From Pseudomonas sp. CCC3.1 (GTDB taxonomy: Bacteria; Pseudomonadota; Gammaproteobacteria; Pseudomonadales; Pseudomonadaceae): a DNA stretch of 64,000 nt. Both the position numbers and the translations under genes were made by a program. Below are positions 15,833 to 24,211 of the stretch, piece after piece. Below the pieces are notes generated by a model. It made no database searches. It was given only the letters and a program-made list of their open reading frames with translations, and had not been told where the DNA came from. The stretch spans positions 4,030,001-4,094,000 of the forward strand of contig NZ_CP133778.1 of assembly GCF_034347405.1 (NCBI RefSeq). Direction: 5' to 3'. How positions within the stretch are numbered: position 1 is the stretch's first letter; every line of letters begins with the position of its first letter.

Positions 15833-17867
15833 GAGCACTCTCCTGATCATGGCTTTGCGCGAGCGCTTCGCACTGCGGGCACGAGGATTTGCCTTCAATC
15901 AAAGCCAGCATTTGCGTTGAAGGTTGCATCGGTAAGCTCTGCATGGCCGCCACTTCCCCCGGCAACAACGGCACCGCTGGCATGCCCGGCAAAGGCAAAC
16001 CGCCGAGCAGGATCGGGCAACTGGCGTAGATCCCCGCCGCGCCAATGAGCAGGTGTTGCCCGCCCGCCTTAAGGGTGATGTTGGCCCCGGCTTGCAGGTT
16101 CACCCGCGCGCCCGCTTTGATATGAACTTGCATCCCCGCTTCGGCTATTAGCGCGCCGCCCACCAGGGTGTGGCTGCTGACTGCGACGACCAGGTGGTCG
16201 TTGGCGTTGATCTGGACTTTGCGATCGCTGCTGACGGTGCGTTGTTCTTCAGCGTTGAGCACCGAGACGCTATTACCTGTGATGGTTTCTTCGCGTTTGC
16301 CATCGACTTGCAAGCGGCTGTCGTTTTTGATGTGTTGTTGCAGGTCGCGCTGGGCGTGGAGGTAGATCTGCTCCTGGCCTGTGCGGTCTTCGATGCGCAG
16401 TTCGTTGTAGCCGTTGCCACCGGGGGTGCTGCGGCTGCGCAGTACGCTTTGGGTTTTGTTGGCTGGCAGTTGAATAGGCGTCGGGTTGAGGCTGTTGGCC
16501 AGGCAACCGTAAATAACTGGTTGGTCCGGGTCGCCATTGAGGTAGGCCACCAGCACTTCCATGCCCACGCGGGGGATGGTCACGCCGCCATGGCTGTCGC
16601 CCGCCCAACTCGATGAGACGCGCAGCCAGCAACTGCTCTGGTCGTCATTGATGGCGCTGCGGTCCCAATGAAATTTAACCCGGACCCGGCCGAACTCATC
16701 GCAATGGATGTCTTCACCCACGGGTCCGGTGACGCGAGCGGTTTGGCTGCCGAGGATGCGCGGTTTGGCGAAGACTTCCTGCGGGCGGTAGGTCACGTCT
16801 TCGGGGATTGCGAGAAAGGTGTTGCGATAGCCTTGGGTAAAGCCATCAGATGCGGTCGGTTGCGTGCTGCCGCCCTGTTCTTCCAGCACTTGGGGCTGTT
16901 TGCCTGTGTGGGTGACTTCAGTCAGTAGCCAGCCCGTGTTGAACGTCGCGTTGGCATGCTCGGTCATTGCCAAAACGTGACCCGTGCTCAGGGTCGGCTG
17001 ATTGCTGCAACCACGCGCCTGGCGATAGCCGGTTTGGTGATGCTCCAGCGCGCGCTGGCTTTGCTGCTGACCTTGCGCAGTTTCGGTAAAGAGACCGGGG
17101 TAGGTGTAGTTTTCAAGTGCGCGCTCGTTGAGGTCTGAGCGGCTAACGACCTCCAGCATGCGGCTGGCATTTTGAAAGTCATAATCGCGGCGAGCCGTGC
17201 GATTGGTCCGGGCTTGCAGGCGCAGTTCAAAGCGGTTGATCGACGGTTCTTCGGCCACCATGCCTGCACCTTGCACGTACGGCGTCGGGCGTTTGAGCGA
17301 GGTAAATGCTTGCTGTTTATCGCCAAACACCAAATGGTGGCCGTCAGGCGAATGTCGAAAGCAGAAGTGGAAACCTTCTTCAAAACACAGGCGCTGGATA
17401 AAGCGCAGATCAGACTCGCCGTACTGCACGCAGTATTCCCGTGGCGCGTAAGACGAGAACGAATTGAAGGTGTAGGCATTGCCGAGAATGCCGTGCTCTT
17501 CCAGGATCTCTTCGATGATTTGCTGCACGGTCAGGCGCTGGAAAATGCGCTGGTTGGTGCGATGGGCCAAATAGGCCAACTGCGGCTCCAGCGTCAAACG
17601 GTAGCGGGTCAGGCGCGTGCCAGGGCTGCTGAGGCCTATGCTCGAGATCTGCCCGTGGACGCCATTGCCCTGCGCATCGAATGCCAGAAAAGCGGGCTGA
17701 TGCAGCAGCGTTTCCAGGTCGAGATCAGAGCGGTCGCTGACCAGTTCAAGGTCAAAGGCAAACGGCCTGCTGATTGCTTCATGGCCAGTGAACGCCAGCA
17801 CCTGAAGGTCTTGATTGGCACCGTTGATCGAGAGGCTAAAGTGGTTGTGACGGGCCAATGTGGACAT
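15819..17867 (-). CDS. vgrG: Type VI secretion tip protein VgrG
   Basis: The spike protein of the type VI machine, 682 residues. It has a gp27-like base domain (LSINGANQDLQVLAFTGHEAISRPFAFDLEL onward, to about 330), a gp5-like OB region (DEFGRVRVKFHWDRS, SSSWAGDSHGG, PRVGMEVLVAYLNGDPDQPVIYG, about 390-470) and a beta-helical stalk (repeated KAGARVNLQAGANITLKAGG). The C-terminus ends with CPQCEALAQ, a short Cys-pair tail. No other T6SS structural genes are in the window, so this is an orphan vgrG that must use a machine encoded elsewhere. It leads the effector operon. Confidence 0.95.
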   Translation of the reverse strand: MSTLARHNHFSLSINGANQDLQVLAFTGHEAISRPFAFDLELVSDRSDLDLETLLHQPAFLAFDAQGNGVHGQISSIGLSSPGTRLTRYRLTLEPQLAYLAHRTNQRIFQRLTVQQIIEEILEEHGILGNAYTFNSFSSYAPREYCVQYGESDLRFIQRLCFEEGFHFCFRHSPDGHHLVFGDKQQAFTSLKRPTPYVQGAGMVAEEPSINRFELRLQARTNRTARRDYDFQNASRMLEVVSRSDLNERALENYTYPGLFTETAQGQQQSQRALEHHQTGYRQARGCSNQPTLSTGHVLAMTEHANATFNTGWLLTEVTHTGKQPQVLEEQGGSTQPTASDGFTQGYRNTFLAIPEDVTYRPQEVFAKPRILGSQTARVTGPVGEDIHCDEFGRVRVKFHWDRSAINDDQSSCWLRVSSSWAGDSHGGVTIPRVGMEVLVAYLNGDPDQPVIYGCLANSLNPTPIQLPANKTQSVLRSRSTPGGNGYNELRIEDRTGQEQIYLHAQRDLQQHIKNDSRLQVDGKREETITGNSVSVLNAEEQRTVSSDRKVQINANDHLVVAVSSHTLVGGALIAEAGMQVHIKAGARVNLQAGANITLKAGGQHLLIGAAGIYASCPILLGGLPLPGMPAVPLLPGEVAAMQSLPMQPSTQMLALIEGKSSCPQCEALAQSHDQESAHADV

Positions 17868-18050
17868 CCGTGAATCCTCCCTGAAATAAAGAGAGGAACG
17901 CTAACGGATGAACAGGAACCGATTCTGTAGGAGGCTTCTGAAATATGTCGGAGAAATGTATCGGTTTGTGCTTTGTCGTTTAAAAACAGGGTCGCTTCGC
18001 AACCCATCGCAGCCTACGGCAACGACTACAGGGTAGTAAGGTCTTTAAGC

Positions 18051-18095
18051 CTGTTTTCAGCGCCGCATAACCGAGCGCAGATACATTTCGTACAG
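18051..18095. repeat. 45-bp dispersed repeat, copy 1
   Basis: A sequence beginning CTGTTTTCAGCGCCGCATAA and ending CGTACAG recurs in the same orientation at 56353-56397 with about four differences. Here it sits 8 bp past the moaE stop. A REP fragment (CCCATCGCAGCCTACGGCAACG) lies immediately before it at about 18002-18030, so the 236-bp gap upstream of vgrG is mostly repeat. Confidence 0.6.
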
Positions 18096-18103
18096 GGTAC
18101 TCG

Positions 18104-18553
18104 TTAGGCCCAACGATCCGCCGCAGCCTCATCGCTGGCCCGCCCTTCCACCCAACGCGGGCCATCTGCGGTCTGTTCTTTCTTCCAGAACGGGGCGCGG
18201 GTTTTCAAGTAGTCCATCACAAAGGCACAGGCGTCGAATGCCGCCTGTCGATGGGCGCTGGCCACACCGACAAACACGATCGGCTCGCCGGGCTCCAGCG
18301 CACCGACCCGGTGCAGCACTTCTAGGTTCAGTAATGGCCAGCGCTGCTGCGCTTCGACCACGATTTTGTCCAAGGCTTTTTCGGTCATGCCCGCAGCGTG
18401 CTCCAAAAACATGCCCGCTACTTCGCGTCCGTCATTAAAGTCGCGCACGTAACCCACAAAACTCACGACCGCGCCCACGCCCAGGTTGGCTGCGTGCAGC
18501 GCGTTGACTTCAGCGCCCGGATCAAAGGCGGCCACTTGCACCCGAATCGCCAT
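18104..18553 (-). CDS. moaE: Molybdopterin synthase catalytic subunit MoaE
   Basis: A 149-residue large subunit of molybdopterin synthase, which adds the dithiolene sulfurs to precursor Z together with MoaD. Family hallmarks are GAVVSFVGYVRDFNDG, the H-R-Q-A segment (SAHRQAAFDACAFVMDYLKTRAPFWKKE) with the active-site lysines, and a normal length. The ATG at 18553 lies 2 bp after the moaD stop, with GGAGG inside the moaD end. A longer open frame to 18676 has no support. Last gene of moaC-moaD-moaE. Confidence 0.95.
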   Translation of the reverse strand: MAIRVQVAAFDPGAEVNALHAANLGVGAVVSFVGYVRDFNDGREVAGMFLEHAAGMTEKALDKIVVEAQQRWPLLNLEVLHRVGALEPGEPIVFVGVASAHRQAAFDACAFVMDYLKTRAPFWKKEQTADGPRWVEGRASDEAAADRWA

Positions 18554-18555
18554 GG

Positions 18556-18801
18556 TCAGCCTCCGGTCACCGGTGGGAAAAACGCGACCTCGTCGCCGTC
18601 GGTCAGCGGCTCGTCGAGTTTGCACAGCGCTTGATTGCGCGCACACATCAGATTGGGCTCGGCCAGCACCTGCCATTCCTCGCCACCTCGCAACAAGTCC
18701 TGACGCAACTGATTAACGGAGGTGAACTGCCCTTCCACCAAAAGGCTGTCCAAGTTCAACGCTTCACGATAACGGGCAAAGAACAGCACGGTGATATTCA
18801 T
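18556..18801 (-). CDS. moaD: Molybdopterin synthase sulfur carrier subunit MoaD
   Basis: An 81-residue ubiquitin-like protein ending in PPVTGG. The terminal Gly-Gly is where MoeB adenylates it and a thiocarboxylate is made. The ATG at 18801 overlaps the moaC stop as ATGA, so the longer frame to 19053 is rejected. Sits between moaC and moaE as in many proteobacteria. Confidence 0.95.
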   Translation of the reverse strand: MNITVLFFARYREALNLDSLLVEGQFTSVNQLRQDLLRGGEEWQVLAEPNLMCARNQALCKLDEPLTDGDEVAFFPPVTGG

Positions 18802-19271
18802 GACGCGTCTACCTGAAAGTGCCCGCTCTTGCCCCCGAGTTTTTCCAACACGCGCACGCTTTCGATGGTCATACCGCGGTCGACCGCCTTGCACATGTCG
18901 TAAATAGTCAGGGCCGCAACGCTGGCGGCGGTCAGGGCTTCCATCTCGACGCCGGTCTGGCCGGACAGTTTGCAGCGCGCGACGATCAAGACCGCGTCGG
19001 TGCCTTGGGCGCTGAGTTCCAGTTTGACGCTGGTGAGCATCAGCGGATGGCACAGCGGGATTAAGTCCGAGGTTTTTTTCGCGGCCTGAATCCCGGCGAT
19101 CCGTGCCACGGCGAACACGTCACCCTTGGGGTGGCCGCCATTGACGATCATGTCAAGGGTTTCAGCACGCATGCGTACCAAAGCTTGTGCCACCGCCTCA
19201 CGGGATGTGACCGCTTTATCGGTGACATCGACCATGTTGGCGCGGCCTTGGGAATCTAAATGGGTCAGCAC
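18798..19271 (-). CDS. moaC: Cyclic pyranopterin monophosphate synthase MoaC
   Basis: A 157-residue enzyme that rearranges the MoaA product to cyclic pyranopterin monophosphate in molybdenum cofactor synthesis. Visible hallmarks: MVDVTDKAVTSREA, KGDVFAVARIAGIQAAKKTSDLIPLCHPL, GVEMEALTAASVAALTIYDMCKAVDRGM and KSGHF near the C-terminus, with the conserved lysines and histidine present. First gene of the compact moaCDE set; transcription may continue from phoH, which lies 114 bp upstream across a GC-rich hairpin. Confidence 0.96.
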   Translation of the reverse strand: MLTHLDSQGRANMVDVTDKAVTSREAVAQALVRMRAETLDMIVNGGHPKGDVFAVARIAGIQAAKKTSDLIPLCHPLMLTSVKLELSAQGTDAVLIVARCKLSGQTGVEMEALTAASVAALTIYDMCKAVDRGMTIESVRVLEKLGGKSGHFQVDAS

Positions 19272-19341
19272 AGGGAGTTCTCCAGACAGGAGCCGCCAGT
19301 GTAAACCCGAGGGTCAATTTTGCCCACGTGCGCGAAGGTCA

Positions 19342-19364
19342 CCGGGCGGCTCAAGGCCGCCCGG
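19342..19364 (-). terminator. GC-rich hairpin after phoH
   Basis: CCGGGCGGC-TCAAG-GCCGCCCGG is a 9-bp perfect stem 22 bp beyond the phoH stop in the minus-strand transcript. There is no clear U-tract, so termination before moaC may be partial. Confidence 0.6.
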
Positions 19365-19385
19365 GTCAGGGTCATGTGAAGAGAC

Positions 19386-20780
19386 TTAAAGATGCGATTC
19401 CGCGTACTCGGCCAGGATCGAACGAGGCACGCCTTGCAGGGCGATGTGCACGCCGTTGGGGAAGTCTTTGAAACGCTCCGTCAGGTAGGTCAGCCCCGAA
19501 CTGGTAGCCGACAGGTAAGGCGTATCAATTTGTGCCAGGTTGCCCAGGCACACCACTTTAGAGCCTGCGCCCGCACGGGTGATGATGGTTTTCATCTGGT
19601 GCGGCGTGAGGTTCTGACACTCATCAATCAAGATCAGGCTTTGCTGGAAGCTACGTCCCCGGATGTAGTTCAGCGACTTGAACTGCAATGGCACTTTGCT
19701 AAGGATGTAATCAACGCTGCCGTGGGTGTTTTCGTCCTCCATGTGCAGGGCTTCGAGGTTGTCGGTGATCGCCCCCAGCCAAGGCTCCATCTTCTCGGCT
19801 TCGGTGCCGGGCAAGAAGCCGATTTCCTGGTCCAGCCCTTGCACGCTGCGGGTACAGATGATCCGCCGGTAGCGCTTGCTGACCATGGTTTGTTCAATGG
19901 CAGCGGCCAGCGCCAGAATGGTTTTGCCCGAACCCGCCGCACCCGACAGGTTGACCAGATGAATATCCGGATCGAGCAAGGCGAACAGCGCCAGCCCTTG
20001 ATAAATGTCCCGTGGTTTTAACCCCCAGGCTTCCTGATGCAGCAAAGGCTCCTGATGCATGTCGAGAATCAGCAGGTGGTCCTTGCGCACCTCTTTGACC
20101 CAGCCGACAAACCCCTGTTCATCGATGATGAATTCGTTGATGTGCACCGTTGGCAGGTTTTCGTTCATTTGCACCTGATGCCAGGTGCGGCCATGCCCCT
20201 GCCGGGTTTCGACCTTGCTGACGCGGTCCCAGAACGAACCGGTCATGGTGTGGTAGCCGCGTGACAGCATCGACACGTCGTCAACCAGTTGGTCAGTGCT
20301 GTAGTCCTCGGACTCAACGCCGCAGGCTCGTGCTTTGAGCCGCATGTTGATGTCTTTGGTCACCAGCACCACGTGCAAGCTCGGGTCGCGGGCGTGCAGA
20401 TCAATCAGTTGATTGATGATGATGTTGTCGTTGAGGTTTTCGGGCAGCAGCGCGTTAGGCTCTCTGCGCTTGTTCATCAGGATTGAGAGAAAGCCCTTGG
20501 GCCCACTTTTTCCGCGCTGGATCGGCACGCCCTTTTCAACGTCTTCTGGCGATGCCGCGCCCAAAGTCTGATCAATCAAACGAATCGCCTGGCGGCACTC
20601 CGCTGCCACCAGTAGCTTGCCGGTTTTGAGCTTGTCGAGTTCTTCGAGCACCGTCATCGGGATGGTGACGTGGTGTTCCTCGAAGTTAAGCAAAGCGTTT
20701 GGATCGTGAATCAGAACATTGGTATCGAGTACATAAAGGATTGGCTGGTTGGAAGAAGGAGTGCGTCCGTGATCATCCAT
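19386..20780 (-). CDS. PIN-PhoH fusion protein (PhoH family ATPase/RNase)
   Basis: A 464-residue two-domain protein: an N-terminal PIN ribonuclease-like domain (YVLDTNVLIHDP with Asp19; VTIPMTVLEELDKLK; LVTKDINMRLKA) and a C-terminal PhoH ATPase domain with Walker A GAAGSGKT (280-287) and Walker B-type LILIDECQN. This is the PhoH2/YlaK type, proposed to be an RNA helicase/ribonuclease; stand-alone PhoH lacks the PIN domain. Its start lies opposite a 482-bp gene-free region. The role in this organism is not shown by context. Confidence 0.9.
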   Translation of the reverse strand: MDDHGRTPSSNQPILYVLDTNVLIHDPNALLNFEEHHVTIPMTVLEELDKLKTGKLLVAAECRQAIRLIDQTLGAASPEDVEKGVPIQRGKSGPKGFLSILMNKRREPNALLPENLNDNIIINQLIDLHARDPSLHVVLVTKDINMRLKARACGVESEDYSTDQLVDDVSMLSRGYHTMTGSFWDRVSKVETRQGHGRTWHQVQMNENLPTVHINEFIIDEQGFVGWVKEVRKDHLLILDMHQEPLLHQEAWGLKPRDIYQGLALFALLDPDIHLVNLSGAAGSGKTILALAAAIEQTMVSKRYRRIICTRSVQGLDQEIGFLPGTEAEKMEPWLGAITDNLEALHMEDENTHGSVDYILSKVPLQFKSLNYIRGRSFQQSLILIDECQNLTPHQMKTIITRAGAGSKVVCLGNLAQIDTPYLSATSSGLTYLTERFKDFPNGVHIALQGVPRSILAEYAESHL

Positions 20781-21262
20781 ACTCGGTCACCTTTGTGGGA
20801 GCCATTCGACGCAATACCACAACAGTGCTGCGCCTCGAAGTGACTGCCGAACCCATCTTTTTCTGTCAGATGAGTGCCCTGCCCGATGGGTCTTGGAAGA
20901 CGCCACCTGTGTCGCAGGTTTCGGCGGTCTGTCTTCGTAATACTCCAAAACGTGTGACAAAAAAAAGATTTTTTGCAGTTTGGCTGATTTATTTTTCTGA
21001 CTGACGAATAGCCTTGGCGACACGCCAAATTGCCACTAGGCTCAGAAGTTACCTGACACAACGCTATGCCTTTTGATACCCCCCCAACTCAAGGTGCAGG
21101 CGCATAAAAATCGCCTCGAAACCTCACCCATGAAGGTCGGACCCATCTTACTTTCAGCAAGGACGGTACCTACCCTGCATTCTTTTTGGCAGCACTAAGC
21201 TTCCGTTACGCACTGGCCAATACGACCTGCGTCCACTTAATGCTCAAGCCAGAGGAAGCCGT
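20781..21262. other. Gene-free region upstream of phoH and the 106-residue gene
   Basis: A 482-bp stretch between divergently transcribed genes. It contains an AT-rich run around 20955-21000 suited to promoter activity. Short open frames here (for example 20711-21061 minus) lack ribosome-binding sites and protein-like composition. No RNA gene or repeat was recognised. Confidence 0.6.
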
Positions 21263-21583
21263 ATGACCCCTATCTCAAAAAGCCTGGAACAAATGCTGCT
21301 CGAGATTTACAAGGATGGCAGTGTTTCTGTTACTGAATACCGGCAGATTCGCGACAACGCCGATGCTCGCATGGAGACAGTCATTCGAGAGTTTGGCCAG
21401 CACAACAACATCACTGCCTTTCAAAAAGCGATGGATGTCGCCATGCAGCTTTTACAGTTGTCCGTTATAGATGCGAAAAATGCCAAGCTGACCGATACCG
21501 GTGAAGCCATCGTCAAAGATGCTGTCGTGTCGCAAGTTGAATACCTGCGCGCAGGCTCCGAATTAGCCTTGCGCCTGCTGTAA
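21263..21583 (+). CDS. Conserved-looking small protein of unknown function
   Basis: A 106-residue mostly helical, soluble protein (SLEQMLLEIYKDGSVSVTEYRQIRDNADARM, then TAFQKAMDVAMQLLQ). AGAGGAAGCCGT before the ATG is a good ribosome-binding site, and the amino-acid composition and codon use are protein-like. No family was recognised and no signal peptide or membrane segment is visible. It ends just before a hairpin shared with the convergent deacetylase gene. Confidence 0.65.
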   Translation: MTPISKSLEQMLLEIYKDGSVSVTEYRQIRDNADARMETVIREFGQHNNITAFQKAMDVAMQLLQLSVIDAKNAKLTDTGEAIVKDAVVSQVEYLRAGSELALRLL

Positions 21584-21596
21584 GCGCCACGCTGAA

Positions 21597-21624
21597 AGCG
21601 TCCGTCCGCATCCGGGCGGGCGCT
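21597..21624. terminator. Bidirectional hairpin between convergent genes
   Basis: AGCGTCCGTCC and GGGCGGGCGCT pair with a few G-U or mismatched positions across six bases, between the stop at 21583 (+) and the stop at 21629 (-). The position suggests it ends both transcripts. Confidence 0.5.
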
Positions 21625-21628
21625 CTGC

Positions 21629-22756
21629 TTACTGAGTGCCCAACGCCGCACAATCCTCCCACCCCAAACCACTCTGCGCCGTGGCCTTTAACAGCCAGGG
21701 CAAAGCCGTACGTACTTTGTCCTGAGTATCATGAAACGCAATCACGCCATGGCGCCACAGCAGCATCAGGCTTAATACCCGGTGCGCCGACTGCTCGGCG
21801 CTCAGGCTGGCGACGAGGTCTTGCGAATCAATGTTCCACAATGCCACCTGCAACCCCTGAGACTTGAAAAACGCCCCGCTGTCTGCCCGACGCTGCCCAT
21901 AGGGCGGTCTGAACAAAAGCACAGAGTTGTCCGGCACGACCTGTTTGACCAAGGCGGTGCTGCGCAGCACCGAGTCTTCCCAGTTTTTCCAATGGCTGTG
22001 CGCGCGGTATTCCCAGCCCTGCATGCCCACACATTGCCCCTTGTACAACGCCTTCACCGCCTGCTCGGAGCTTTTATCGAGCCGCGCTTGCAGACTGTTA
22101 CCCAAGACAAAAAAGGTCGCGCTCATAGACTGCTTGCGCAGGTAATCGGTGAGCCAATCGGTGGTGGTGCCTGTTGCCGACGGGCCGCTGTCAAAGGTCA
22201 GCATAAACAGCCGGTCTTTCATGTCATCGCCGTTGAACTCCTGATCGTTCAGCAGCTCGATTTCACTGCTGATTTGCGGCGAAAGCGCCGCCAGACGCAA
22301 TTGCTCATCCAGGTAACGACGATGAAACGCAGCGCTCGGCTCAGCCCACTTCACATAGAAAGAGTCGTCCGCGATCTCGAACTTGCCCGCTTGTTCACGC
22401 AAGCTGCTCATGTCGTCGACGTAATAGCAGAACGAGGCGTCTTGATCGCAGCTTTGCTGGGCAAGGTTGTAATTGACCAACAGACGCTGCCACAGGCGCT
22501 GACGAACGGTATCGATGGCGCCCATGTTGATGATCTTGAGACCAAGGCGCTGCTTGAGGGCGTATTCATCCAGCCCCTCCGTGGCCAGCAAAGCATGGGC
22601 AAACGTGAGGATTTCGGCGCGCGAAGCGACATCGAATAGAGCGGGGCTGATCAATTGCTCGGGCCAGGTGCTGCGGTCCAGCGTCGCCGGGGCATTGGGC
22701 GCGGCCACGGCTCCCAGACACACCAGCCAGGCCGACAGAAAAAGAGCAATGCGCAC
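21629..22756 (-). CDS. Exported polysaccharide-deacetylase-like (NodB-fold) protein with altered metal motifs
   Basis: A 375-residue protein with a signal peptide (cleavage near AVAA, about residue 19), a unique N-terminal region to about 180, and a NodB-type domain from about 183. Motif 1 reads TFDSGP (187-192) where TFDDGP is usual, so the second Asp, a metal ligand in active enzymes, is Ser190. The H-(S/T)-x-x-H metal motif appears as HSHWK (253-257), with Lys at the expected second His. RPPYG (283-287), WNIDSQD (307-313) and AFHD (340-343) remain. It may bind polysaccharide without deacetylating it, or use another metal geometry. Confidence 0.82.
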   Translation of the reverse strand: MRIALFLSAWLVCLGAVAAPNAPATLDRSTWPEQLISPALFDVASRAEILTFAHALLATEGLDEYALKQRLGLKIINMGAIDTVRQRLWQRLLVNYNLAQQSCDQDASFCYYVDDMSSLREQAGKFEIADDSFYVKWAEPSAAFHRRYLDEQLRLAALSPQISSEIELLNDQEFNGDDMKDRLFMLTFDSGPSATGTTTDWLTDYLRKQSMSATFFVLGNSLQARLDKSSEQAVKALYKGQCVGMQGWEYRAHSHWKNWEDSVLRSTALVKQVVPDNSVLLFRPPYGQRRADSGAFFKSQGLQVALWNIDSQDLVASLSAEQSAHRVLSLMLLWRHGVIAFHDTQDKVRTALPWLLKATAQSGLGWEDCAALGTQ

Positions 22757-22794
22757 AGATCCTTCTCCTTGTAATAACTGACGGCACTATACCC

Positions 22795-22873
22795 GCACAC
22801 TACGGGAGCTGGCTTGCCAGCGATGAAAGCAACGGGACCGCTCTGATTTGCCGTAGCCAAGCCCGCGCCCACA
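22795..22873. repeat. Degenerate REP element
   Basis: TACGGGAGCTGGCTTGCCAG followed by a weakly matching inverted half ending CCACAG. Related to the intact pair at 2139-2231. It lies between the deacetylase-like gene and yaaA. Confidence 0.65.
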
Positions 22874-22948
22874 GTCCTATCACCACCATAGGTGGAGTCA
22901 AATCGCGCCAGCGCCTAGAATCCCACGACGCTTAAAGGAGACGACCTC

Positions 22949-23728
22949 ATGCTGATGGTGATTTCACCCGCTAAAACCCTCGACTACGAGACGCCGCCGG
23001 CCACTGCGCGTTTCACGCTGCCGCAATACCTGGACCACTCCCAGGTGCTGATAGAGCAATTGCGCGAGTTAAGCCCGCAACAGATTGGCGAGCTGATGCA
23101 CCTGTCCGACAAGCTCTCGGGCCTTAATGCCGCCCGTTTCGGCAGCTGGACACCGGACTTCACCCCCGACAATGCCAAGCAGGCACTGCTGGCGTTCAAA
23201 GGCGATGTGTACACCGGCCTGAATGCCGTGGATTTCAGCGAAGCTGACTTTGACTACGCCCAAACGCATCTGCGCATGCTCTCCGGCTTATATGGCCTGT
23301 TGCGCCCGCTGGACTTGATGCAGCCGTATCGTCTGGAAATGGGCACCAAGCTGGCCAATGCCCGTGGCAAGGATTTGTACGCATTCTGGGGCACACGGAT
23401 CAGTGAATGGTTGAATGAAGCCCTGGCTGAGCAAGGCGATGACGTGTTGCTGAATCTGGCGTCCAATGAGTATTTTTCGGCGGTAAAAAAGTCCGCACTG
23501 AACGCCCGCATCATCAATACTGAATTCAAGGACATGAAAAACGGTCAGCACAAAATCATCAGCTTCTACGCCAAAAAAGCACGCGGCATGATGAGCCGTT
23601 TTGTGATCAAGGAACGCATCAACAACCCCGCGGACCTTAAGCAGTTTGACGCGCAGGGCTACCGCTACAGCGCCGAACAGTCCAAGCCCGATCTGCTGGT
23701 TTTCTTGCGCGATGAGGCTCCCGAGTAG
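22949..23728 (+). CDS. yaaA: Peroxide stress protein YaaA
   Basis: A 259-residue cytoplasmic protein of the YaaA/DUF328 family, which limits intracellular iron and oxidative damage during H2O2 stress and has a DNA-binding fold. Characteristic segments are MVISPAKTLDYE at the N-terminus, GDVYTGL, RMLSGLYGLLRPLDLMQPYRLEMGTKL, NLASNEYFSAV and the C-terminal KARGMMSRFVIKERI. AAAGGAG precedes the ATG. The small membrane protein at 23739 begins 10 bp after its stop and probably shares its transcript. Confidence 0.95.
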   Translation: MLMVISPAKTLDYETPPATARFTLPQYLDHSQVLIEQLRELSPQQIGELMHLSDKLSGLNAARFGSWTPDFTPDNAKQALLAFKGDVYTGLNAVDFSEADFDYAQTHLRMLSGLYGLLRPLDLMQPYRLEMGTKLANARGKDLYAFWGTRISEWLNEALAEQGDDVLLNLASNEYFSAVKKSALNARIINTEFKDMKNGQHKIISFYAKKARGMMSRFVIKERINNPADLKQFDAQGYRYSAEQSKPDLLVFLRDEAPE

Positions 23729-23738
23729 AGGCATGTCC

Positions 23739-24203
23739 ATGTTTATCGGCGTTTTACTGATCATCGCTTGGCTCGTGCTGTTGCTGCGCTACCCGGGCAA
23801 GGCGTTGCCGGTGTCGTTGGCAGCCGTGATCGGGCTGGCGATAGTGGCCGCATCGGTGGCCTGGCTGGACAAGCGTGAGGCCGAGCAGTTGGCGCGTCTG
23901 GAGTTGCGGATCGTCTATGACCCCGCACACTGCCCCGCAGACCGCCCACTGCAATTGACCCTGACAAACCACAATAAAGTGCCATTGACCGAACTCGGTT
24001 GGCGAATCGCGGCCTATGCTCCGGGGGACACGGTTAACCTGGCCGATAACCAATACAGCGCTCCCCGCTATCGTGGGCCCGGCGAGCTGCAAGCTGGCGC
24101 ATCCTGGCAAGACTGCTTGCCGATGCCGCCTCTGCGCAGCGGCTATCGTGCACAAAACCTGGAGTTCAGGGCTGAGCACCTGCAAGGCAATTTTTCAAAC
24201 TGA
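23739..24203 (+). CDS. Membrane-anchored protein of unknown function downstream of yaaA
   Basis: A 154-residue protein with two N-terminal hydrophobic segments (FIGVLLIIAWLVLLL and VSLAAVIGLAIVAASVAWL) followed by a beta-rich exported domain (LELRIVYDP, LQLTLTNHNKVPLTELGWRIAAY). The ATG at 23739 is favoured because AGAGGC lies at proper distance; the ATG at 23733 is too close to it and the frame upstream overlaps yaaA in a different phase. It probably forms a yaaA-linked transcript. No defined family was recognised. Confidence 0.72.
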   Translation: MFIGVLLIIAWLVLLLRYPGKALPVSLAAVIGLAIVAASVAWLDKREAEQLARLELRIVYDPAHCPADRPLQLTLTNHNKVPLTELGWRIAAYAPGDTVNLADNQYSAPRYRGPGELQAGASWQDCLPMPPLRSGYRAQNLEFRAEHLQGNFSN

Positions 24204-24211
24204 CAGAAACC

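Noticed and set aside
17980..18165. A 61-residue minus-strand frame containing VSALGYAALKT
   Set aside because: The same peptide arises from the dispersed 45-bp repeat at 56353-56397; it is a repeat reading and not a gene.
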